34,494 bases of DNA from Roseinatronobacter sp. (GTDB lineage Bacteria > Pseudomonadota > Alphaproteobacteria > Rhodobacterales > Rhodobacteraceae). Positions 27,778 through 34,494 of the stretch are shown piece by piece. The DNA lies in NCBI GenBank assembly GCA_022565265.1, contig JAIUNA010000003.1:1-34494 (forward strand). Reading direction: 5' to 3'. The translations under genes were made by a program, and so were the position numbers. Under the pieces are notes generated by a model. The model saw only the letters and a program-made list of their open reading frames with translations. It ran no database searches and was not told where the DNA came from. Every line of letters starts with the position of its first letter. Position 1 is the first letter of the stretch.

Positions 27778-28725
27778 ATGCAAAATGCCATAGAGATTAC
27801 GGGCCTGCGCAAGACATACGGTGCGCAGAAGGGCACCGGGCCGAAAGAGGCACTCAAGGGTGTTGATCTTGCTATCCCGGCGGGCAGCATCTTTGGCCTG
27901 CTGGGGCCAAATGGTGCGGGCAAATCCACGCTTATCAACATCCTTGCGGGGCTGGTGACAAAAACCGCAGGGCAAGTGCGTATCTGGGGCTTTGATCAGG
28001 ATATCAACCCCCGCCAATCACGCGCCGCCATTGGCGTTATGCCGCAAGAGCTGAATATGGATCCCTTCTTCACCCCGCGCGGCGCTTTGGAGGTGCAGGC
28101 GGGGCTATATGGTGTGCCCAAAAGCCAGCGCCGCACGGATGAAATTTTGGCCCTTATCGGCCTGTCGGACAAGGCCGAAGCTTATGCGCGTACGCTGTCG
28201 GGGGGCATGCGCCGGCGGCTATTGCTGGGCAAGGCGCTGGTGCACCGCCCGCAAGTGCTGGTGCTGGATGAACCCACGGCAGGTGTGGATATCGAATTGC
28301 GCCAGATGCTATGGGCCAATGTGCGCAAGCTGAATGATCAGGGCATGACAATCATCCTGACCACACATTATCTCGAAGAAGCACAGGAAATGTGTGACGA
28401 AATCGCCATCCTCAACCATGGTGCTGTGGTGGTGCAGTATAAAACCTCGGTGCTTCTGGCGCGGCTGGATGCCAAAACACTGCTCTTGCGGCTGGAGGGG
28501 CCAGTACCGGATTTGGCCCTGCCCGATGGGGTACAACGGGAAATGCGCGCGGATGGCATGCTGGCGCTGACATATCGGCGCTCTCAGGTGCGTGCAGGCC
28601 AGCTTTTGGCGGCTGTGGCAGAGGCAGGCGGGCAGATCAGTGATGTTTCCAGCGAAGACCCCAATCTGGAAGATGTGTTTCTGGCCCTCACTACAGGCGA
28701 GGCGCCCGCCCCTATATCCGCTTGA
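27778..28725 (+). CDS. ABC transporter ATP-binding protein (ABC-2/DrrA type)
   Basis: LLGPNGAGKSTLINILAG Walker A, LSGGMRRRLLLGKALVHRPQVLVLDEPTAGVD. Confidence 0.95.
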   Translation: MQNAIEITGLRKTYGAQKGTGPKEALKGVDLAIPAGSIFGLLGPNGAGKSTLINILAGLVTKTAGQVRIWGFDQDINPRQSRAAIGVMPQELNMDPFFTPRGALEVQAGLYGVPKSQRRTDEILALIGLSDKAEAYARTLSGGMRRRLLLGKALVHRPQVLVLDEPTAGVDIELRQMLWANVRKLNDQGMTIILTTHYLEEAQEMCDEIAILNHGAVVVQYKTSVLLARLDAKTLLLRLEGPVPDLALPDGVQREMRADGMLALTYRRSQVRAGQLLAAVAEAGGQISDVSSEDPNLEDVFLALTTGEAPAPISA

Positions 28726-30049
28726 GGCTGAGCCGCGTAATACGGTTGCCATCGCGCGAAAGAATCTTGAAGCGGCAACCGTGGAAAGAAAAGACCTGCC
28801 CCTGTTCGGGAATGGATTGCGCTTCATGTATAACCAATCCGGCAATCGTCACGGCCTCATCATCTGGCAATGACCATTCCAGCGTGCGGTTAAGATCGCG
28901 GATTGTCATTGCGCCATCGACCACGGCTTCGCCAGCATCATTGATCTCGACCTCTGGCGCAAGGGTGGTGTCATATTCATCTTCAATCTCGCCCACGATT
29001 TCCTCAAGGATATCTTCCAGCGTGATCAATCCATGCAATGCGCCATATTCATCGACAACCAGCGCAAAATGCCGCCGCAGGCGCAGAAACTCTTTCATCT
29101 GCTCATCCAGCGGCGTTGTTTCGGGCACGAAATAGGGCGGGCGGGCCAGTGCATTAAGATCCAGCGCGCTGACGGCGCCATAGTCTCCGCTTGCGGCACT
29201 GACCAGCCTGTGCATCTCGCGCACCAGATCGCGGGCATAAAGAATGCCGACGATGTTTTCAGGGTCTTCGCGATACATAGGCAGGCGCGAATGCGGCGAG
29301 TTGATACATTGCGCGATGATATCCTCGATCGGATCATCGGCATTGACCGTATCAATCTGGCTGCGGTGGCGCATGATTTCTTCCACTGTCCGTTCGGACA
29401 GATCAAGTGCGCCCAAAAGGCGGTCACGGTGTTCTTTCTCAACCGAACCGCTGGAATGCCCCAATGCCAATGTGCCCGCAATCTCTTCATGCACAGACAT
29501 GATGTGACTGTCAGGATCAATCGTTACCCCAAACAGTGCCAGCACACGGCGCACCACAAAACGCACCACCGCGACAATTGGCGAAAACACCGCCACCACC
29601 CAGCGCAAGGCGGGTGCAACACGGATGGCCGCTGTTTCCGGGGCGGAAATGGCATAGGTTTTGGGCATTACCTCTGCAAAGCCCAGCACCAGAATTGTCA
29701 TTACCAGTGTGGCCAGCGCCACGCCGCTATCGCCAAAAATCCGCGTGAACAGTGCTGTCGCAATCGAGGCGGCCAGAATATTGACCATATTATTGCCCAG
29801 CAGGATCGCGCCGATCAACCGCTCGCTATCCTCTGTCAGGGCAAGGGCGGTTTGTGCCCCGCGCCCGCCCTTGTCGGCCTGTGCTTTCAGCTTGCCCAGG
29901 CTAGACGCCGTGAGCGCAGTTTCAGAGCCAGAGAAAAACCCTGAAATGATCAGCAATATCAGGATCGCGCCAACGCTGACCCAGAAAGCAGTATCAAGAT
30001 ACGCGGCGAAATCGCCCATGTGGCCCTTTGTCCCGATCGTGTCGCTCAT
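28712..30049 (-). CDS. Hemolysin-family CNNM/CBS/CorC_HlyC domain membrane protein
   Basis: SGFFSGSETALTASS, VMPKTYA, CBS domains, LVVDEYGALHGLITLEDILEEIVGEIEDEYD. Confidence 0.94.
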   Translation of the reverse strand: MSDTIGTKGHMGDFAAYLDTAFWVSVGAILILLIISGFFSGSETALTASSLGKLKAQADKGGRGAQTALALTEDSERLIGAILLGNNMVNILAASIATALFTRIFGDSGVALATLVMTILVLGFAEVMPKTYAISAPETAAIRVAPALRWVVAVFSPIVAVVRFVVRRVLALFGVTIDPDSHIMSVHEEIAGTLALGHSSGSVEKEHRDRLLGALDLSERTVEEIMRHRSQIDTVNADDPIEDIIAQCINSPHSRLPMYREDPENIVGILYARDLVREMHRLVSAASGDYGAVSALDLNALARPPYFVPETTPLDEQMKEFLRLRRHFALVVDEYGALHGLITLEDILEEIVGEIEDEYDTTLAPEVEINDAGEAVVDGAMTIRDLNRTLEWSLPDDEAVTIAGLVIHEAQSIPEQGQVFSFHGCRFKILSRDGNRITRLSLKRI

Positions 30050-30159
30050 CTGCGCATGGATGTCTTTTAAATCCTTGTGGCTGTCGCGTCCAGCACTAGC
30101 GGCCTTACTGTGCCAAGATGGCTTGACCGGGGGGGCGAGTTTGGCCACAAGTCGCGCTC

Positions 30160-31215
30160 ATGTTCGCAACCGAAACACTCGATCAGATTACCCGCCGTTT
30201 TGGCTATCTGGAAGCGCGCCTTATGGAAGGTGTCGCGCCGGAAGAGATTGGCGCGGTGACGCGCGAATATTCCGAGTTGAAACCCGTTGTCGCCCAGATT
30301 GCCGCGTATCAGCAGGCTATCGCCGCGCGCCGCGAGGCCGAGGCACTGCGCCACGATCCCGAAATGCGCGATCTGGCCTTGGAAGAACTGGCCATGCTGG
30401 AACGCAGCCTTCCAGAACTGGAACAAGCGCTGCGCCTTGCGTTGCTGCCGCGTGATGCGGCCGATGCCCGGCCTGCGTTGATCGAATTGCGCCCCGGCAC
30501 AGGCGGGGAAGAAGCCAGCCTCTTTGCGGCTGATCTGTTGCGCATGTATCAGCGTTATGCCGAGGCGCGGGGCTGGCAGGTGCAGATGGTCAGCCAGTCC
30601 GAAACCGAATTGGGCGGGCTGCGTGAGGCTGTGATGCGGATTGTGGGCGAGGGGGTTTTCGCGCGGTTGAAGTTTGAATCCGGGGTGCACCGGGTGCAGC
30701 GCGTGCCTGTTACCGAATCGGGGGGGCGGATACATACCTCTGCGGCCACAGTTGCGGTGCTGCCCGAAGCGGAAGAGGTGGATATCGACATTCCCGCACA
30801 AGATATCCGCATTGATACGATGCGCGCCTCCGGGGCAGGGGGGCAGCATGTGAACACGACCGATTCGGCTGTGCGGATCACCCATATCCCCGGCGGAATT
30901 GTTGTCACATCCTCCGAGAAATCCCAGCACCAGAATCGGGCGATTGCGATGCAGGTCTTGCGCGCGAAACTTTATGATATGGAGCGCCAGCGCGCGGCGG
31001 ATGCCCGCGCTGATGCGCGCAAGGCGCAAGTCGGCTCTGGGGATCGCTCAGAGCGTATCCGAACCTATAACTTCCCGCAGGGGCGCATGACGGATCATCG
31101 GATCAACCTGACGCTGTACAAGCTGGATGCCATCTTGCAAGGCGATCTGGATGAGGTGTTTGACGCACTGACCACCGCCGATCAGGCCGCACGGTTGGCC
31201 GAGATGGAAGCGTGA
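30160..31215 (+). CDS. prfA: Peptide chain release factor 1
   Basis: [45 protein letters not shown] (GGQ). Confidence 0.97.
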   Translation: MFATETLDQITRRFGYLEARLMEGVAPEEIGAVTREYSELKPVVAQIAAYQQAIAARREAEALRHDPEMRDLALEELAMLERSLPELEQALRLALLPRDAADARPALIELRPGTGGEEASLFAADLLRMYQRYAEARGWQVQMVSQSETELGGLREAVMRIVGEGVFARLKFESGVHRVQRVPVTESGGRIHTSAATVAVLPEAEEVDIDIPAQDIRIDTMRASGAGGQHVNTTDSAVRITHIPGGIVVTSSEKSQHQNRAIAMQVLRAKLYDMERQRAADARADARKAQVGSGDRSERIRTYNFPQGRMTDHRINLTLYKLDAILQGDLDEVFDALTTADQAARLAEMEA

Positions 31216-32078
31216 TGCAAACCGCCGCCCAAACGGCCCAAGCCCTTCTGGCGGCAGGTGTTGCGCGTTTGCGCGCAGCCGGGATAGACGGGGCCGCGCG
31301 CGATGCGCGCTGGCTTCTGGCCTATGCGCTGGGCATTGCGCCAGAGCGTGTGACGCTGGTTTTGCCCGATCCTGTATCCGCCGCTCAGGCCGCAGGCTTT
31401 GAGCGCGCGATTGGCGCGCGTGCGCAGCACCAGCCTGTGGCACAGATTATGGGGCAGCGCCTGTTCTGGGGGCGCGCGTTTCAGATAACGCCCGATGTGC
31501 TGGATCCCCGGCCAGAAACGGAAACTCTGATTGCCGCCGCGCTGGAGCGTGACTTCGGCACGATCCTTGATCTGGGCACAGGCAGCGGTGCGATTGTGTG
31601 GACGCTGCTGGCCGAGCGGTCAGGCGCATGCGGGCTGGCGGTTGATCTGTCGCCCAAGGCGCTGGATGTCGCGCGCACCAATGCGGCTGCGCTGGGGCTG
31701 GCTGGGCGGGTGGACTTTCGCCTTTCCAACTGGTGGGAGGCTGTGACCGGCAGTTTTGATCTGATTGTGTCGAACCCCCCTTATATTGCCGCGCCCGATT
31801 ACAGTGCATTGCCGCCCGATCTGCGCCTGTGGGAGCCGCGCATGGCCCTTGTGCCCGATGCCTGCGATGGAACTGGCCTTGCCGCCTACCGTGCAATCAT
31901 CGCGCAGGCCCCGGCCTTTTTGCGCCCCTCTGGCTGGCTGATGGTGGAAATCGGGCTGGGGCAGGGGCCAGAGGTGCAAGCGCTTATGGAACAGGCCGGG
32001 CTGAACGGCGCCCATATCCTGCCTGATCTGACAGGGCGCGGGCGGGTTGTGGCGGCACAGGCCCGCGCGCGGGCATGA
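31212..32078 (+). CDS. prmC: Release factor glutamine N5-methyltransferase
   Basis: [44 protein letters not shown] overlap with prfA. Confidence 0.96.
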   Translation: MMQTAAQTAQALLAAGVARLRAAGIDGAARDARWLLAYALGIAPERVTLVLPDPVSAAQAAGFERAIGARAQHQPVAQIMGQRLFWGRAFQITPDVLDPRPETETLIAAALERDFGTILDLGTGSGAIVWTLLAERSGACGLAVDLSPKALDVARTNAAALGLAGRVDFRLSNWWEAVTGSFDLIVSNPPYIAAPDYSALPPDLRLWEPRMALVPDACDGTGLAAYRAIIAQAPAFLRPSGWLMVEIGLGQGPEVQALMEQAGLNGAHILPDLTGRGRVVAAQARARA

Positions 32079-32291
32079 CCTATGGCAAATCTGCCAAATC
32101 CCGCCCGAATTTGAGTTTTTCGGGCACAGGGGCTTGCCATGCGCGCTCAGGCATGCCATCTGAATATCAAGGCACCGGCGCATTCAATGCGCTGTGTCTG
32201 ACGCTCCCATATCTGCAGTCCGGTGACGCGCGCGGCGCAATCTTCCGAACAGGCTGCACGGCATGCCATTGCAGGCAGGATATAGTTACGC

Positions 32292-33098
32292 ATGAGATCC
32301 ACCAACAAACGCTCGCGTTCGAAGTCGAACCGCCCCAAGACTCTTGGGAATATCGTAAATCGCGTGTTTGACAGCTCTGGCCCAGAGGGCAAGGTGCGCG
32401 GAACACCCCAGCAGATTATTGAAAAATATCAGGTTTTGGCGCGTGATGCGCAATTGTCCAATGATCGCGTGGCGGCAGAAAATTTTCAGCAGCACGCAGA
32501 GCATTACACCCGCATGCTGGCTCAGGCCACGCGCGAGATGCAGGCCGAGCAGGACGCCCGCCGCCAGTCTCAGGATGATCGCAACCGGCATTTTCAGGAT
32601 GATCGTCGGCAGAATCACGATGAGCGCGGGCCAAATCAACAGCGCCACCAGCCGCAGCGCGCGCAGCACGAAGATGAGGCAGGCCAGCGCGCCAAGCCTC
32701 AATTCGCGGAAAATAGCCGCCATGATCTGGATAAGAGCGCTTTTTCGGTTCAGGATTTCGATGATACCGGCGCAGATGACGCCGTGCTTGTGGAAACCCC
32801 TGAAAGCCTGTCCACAGCCGAGAGTGTGACAGCCGAAGCGCCGCCCGCAGAGCCTGCACGGGTGCAAAAGCCCATGGTGCAGGAGAGCGACGCACCCGCC
32901 CCGCGGCAAGACAAGCCTGTAAACCGTCGCAAGCCGCGAGCGCCCAAACCCGCAGAGAGCGCTGCGCCGGAGCAGGCCGCCACCGAGGCGCAGGCAGAGC
33001 AGGGCACAAAACCAAAGCGCGTGCAACGCAAGCCTCGCAAAGCCCCGGCAGAGACGACAGAAGGCACAGGGCAGCAAACCCCGTCAGCAGCAGAATAA
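32292..33098 (+). CDS. DUF4167 domain-containing protein
   Basis: N-terminal KRSRSKSNRPKTLGNIVNRVFDSSGPEGKVRGTPQQIIEKYQVLARDAQLSNDRVAAENFQQHAEHYTRML; low-complexity C-terminus. Confidence 0.92.
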   Translation: MRSTNKRSRSKSNRPKTLGNIVNRVFDSSGPEGKVRGTPQQIIEKYQVLARDAQLSNDRVAAENFQQHAEHYTRMLAQATREMQAEQDARRQSQDDRNRHFQDDRRQNHDERGPNQQRHQPQRAQHEDEAGQRAKPQFAENSRHDLDKSAFSVQDFDDTGADDAVLVETPESLSTAESVTAEAPPAEPARVQKPMVQESDAPAPRQDKPVNRRKPRAPKPAESAAPEQAATEAQAEQGTKPKRVQRKPRKAPAETTEGTGQQTPSAAE

Positions 33099-33113
33099 TC
33101 TGCCATGCAGATG

Positions 33114-33145
33114 CAACAGGCTCTCGCTTTGGCCAGAGCCTGTTG
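33114..33145. terminator. Bidirectional terminator-like hairpin
   Basis: caacaggctct-N10-agagcctgttg between convergent DUF4167 and flavin reductase genes. Confidence 0.75.
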
Positions 33146-33150
33146 TGCTG

Positions 33151-33756
33151 TTACGCGCCGGGCCGCTTCAGGCTGAACACCTCGTCAACCACAGTGTAAT
33201 CCTGATAGCCGCAGCGCGCGAGCGGGTGGTAGCGCGTGATGTCGAATATGCCATCGACAAGGCAATCGTCGCGCAGATATACGCCCACCACTTCGCCCAA
33301 AACGAGAAAATTGGCCTCTCCTTCCAGTCGGATGATTTGTGTCATCCGGCATTCCAGCGCTGCCGGTGCGCTTGCCACGCGTGACGCGGCTATCATGCGG
33401 CACTCTGCGCGTTCTAGGCGCGCATGGGTGAATTCATCCACCTCACGCGGCCACGGCCCAGAGCTGGCATTCATCGCGTCGCGCGCGGATTGTTCCACCA
33501 CATTCACACAAAACACGCCCGTTTCGCGGATATTGGCGACTGTGTCCTTTGTATCCGTTCTGTCGGGCTTGGTGCTGGTAGAGGCAAACATCACCTGCGG
33601 CGGCACATAGGCCACAGCATTGAAAAACGAATAGGGGGCCAGATTATCCTGTCCATCGGCCCCACGTGTGGAAATCCAGCCAATCGGGCGGGGGGTGACA
33701 ATGGCATTGAACGGGTTATGAGGCAGGCCGTGGCCTGTACGGGGTTCGTAGAACAT
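33151..33756 (-). CDS. Flavin reductase-family protein
   Basis: MFYEPRTGHGLPHNPFNAIVTPRPIGWISTRGADGQDNLAPYSFFNAVAYVPPQVMFAS. Confidence 0.92.
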   Translation of the reverse strand: MFYEPRTGHGLPHNPFNAIVTPRPIGWISTRGADGQDNLAPYSFFNAVAYVPPQVMFASTSTKPDRTDTKDTVANIRETGVFCVNVVEQSARDAMNASSGPWPREVDEFTHARLERAECRMIAASRVASAPAALECRMTQIIRLEGEANFLVLGEVVGVYLRDDCLVDGIFDITRYHPLARCGYQDYTVVDEVFSLKRPGA

Positions 33757-33840
33757 GCGCGCCTTCCTGTGATCTGTTTGCGCGCAACCTAGTGCCATGC
33801 TACTGGCGCGGCCAGCGCCGAATGCGGCGGGGGGCAAGCC

Positions 33841-34326
33841 ATGCAGCTTTTTCAGGAAACACCTGCCGATTGGTGGGAGGTCGAGGCACTTTACGACCTG
33901 TGCTTTGCGCCGGGGCGTGAGGCGCTGTCATCTTACCGCTTGCGCGAGGGCGTAGCCCCTGTGGCTGATCTGTGTTTGGTGCTGCGCGATGAAAATGGTC
34001 TGGCCGCTGCCATCCGCTATTGGCCTGTCCAGATTGGCGGGGCCGAGGTGCTGCTTTTGGGGCCGATTGCGGTACACCCCACCCATCAGGGCGAGGGCTT
34101 GGGCGGCTGGCTGATGCGCGAAAGCCTTGGGCGCGCGGCGCGGCTGGGCTATGGCCGCGTGCTTCTGGTGGGGGATGAACCCTATTACCGCCGCTTCGGG
34201 TTTGCCCGTCTGGAGGGGGTGGTCATGCCTCCCCCCACCAACCCTGCCCGCGTTCTGGGGCTGGAGCTGGAGGCCGGCGCATGGCAGGGGGTGCGCGGCG
34301 AGGTGGCGAAGCATCTGGCCGCCTGA
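33841..34326 (+). CDS. GNAT-family N-acetyltransferase
   Basis: LGPIAVHPTHQGEGLGGWLMRESLGRAARLGYGRVLLVGDEPYYRRFGF. Confidence 0.93.
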   Translation: MQLFQETPADWWEVEALYDLCFAPGREALSSYRLREGVAPVADLCLVLRDENGLAAAIRYWPVQIGGAEVLLLGPIAVHPTHQGEGLGGWLMRESLGRAARLGYGRVLLVGDEPYYRRFGFARLEGVVMPPPTNPARVLGLELEAGAWQGVRGEVAKHLAA

Positions 34327-34335
34327 GCGCGCAGT

Positions 34336-34494
34336 TCAATCCACCAGTGTGCTGACATAATCCATGAGGGCGGGCCGCGCGCTTTCAAGGCCGCGCACCT
34401 GAACCCGTGCGATCAGTTCCGAGACCTCGTTGAGGTTGGCCCGCCGGATAAGCGATTTGACCGGCCCGATAGAGGCCGGGCGCATGGAGAGTGA
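34336..34494 (-). CDS. ptsP: PtsP (PEP-protein phosphotransferase) C-terminus, truncated by window edge
   Basis: Manual minus-strand translation: SLSMRPASIGPVKSLIRRANLNEVSELIARVQVRGLESARPALMDYVSTLVD*. Confidence 0.8.
   Translation of the reverse strand, partial: SLSMRPASIGPVKSLIRRANLNEVSELIARVQVRGLESARPALMDYVSTLVD

Noticed and set aside
1-34494. CRISPR arrays, tRNA/rRNA genes, transposases, prophage or toxin-antitoxin modules
   Set aside because: No regularly spaced repeats, tRNA-like cloverleaf/CCA sequences, rRNA motifs or mobile-element proteins were recognised. This is a manual reading and tRNAscan/Infernal would be needed to be certain.

Overview
GC-rich alphaproteobacterial chromosomal window, most consistent with Rhodobacterales/Rhodobacteraceae by gene content and style. 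Nearly all of it is intact, densely packed housekeeping and regulatory genes. These are: DEAD-box RNA helicase, cold shock protein, ArsC-family reductase, thymidine kinase, alpha/beta hydrolase, SCP2-domain protein, TPR protein, SUV3-like helicase, S4 protein, FdxA, CarD, YebC, DMT transporter, CckA hybrid kinase, RsmB-type methyltransferase, HAD nucleotidase, GntR regulator, dienelactone hydrolase, YqeY, CarA, a GT2 glycosyltransferase with an N-terminal MshEN/GspE_N-like domain, a sulfotransferase-like protein, adenine deaminase, PolA, zinc-finger protein, ABC ATPase, CNNM/CorC protein, PrfA, PrmC, DUF4167 protein, flavin reductase, GNAT, and a truncated PtsP 3' end. I saw no CRISPR array, rRNA, tRNA, transposase or prophage. 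The parts most worth a second look are: (1) the MshEN-like-GT2 fusion gene, with a TTAA-N7-TTAAC (CtrA-type) box about 50 bp upstream, a sulfotransferase-like gene 65 bp downstream, and cckA elsewhere in the window; (2) the ~15.0-16.05 kb region, with a 20-bp inverted repeat plus terminator (possible structured RNA), a RIME-like palindromic repeat supplying a stop codon, twin 69-aa membrane proteins that align without gaps, a hairpin over a Shine-Dalgarno sequence, and a 21-bp palindrome; (3) the fdxA-carD intergenic region, with a promoter-like sequence followed by a terminator and then overlapping alternative stems. All functional claims are inference from reading the sequence. No searches or folding programs were run.
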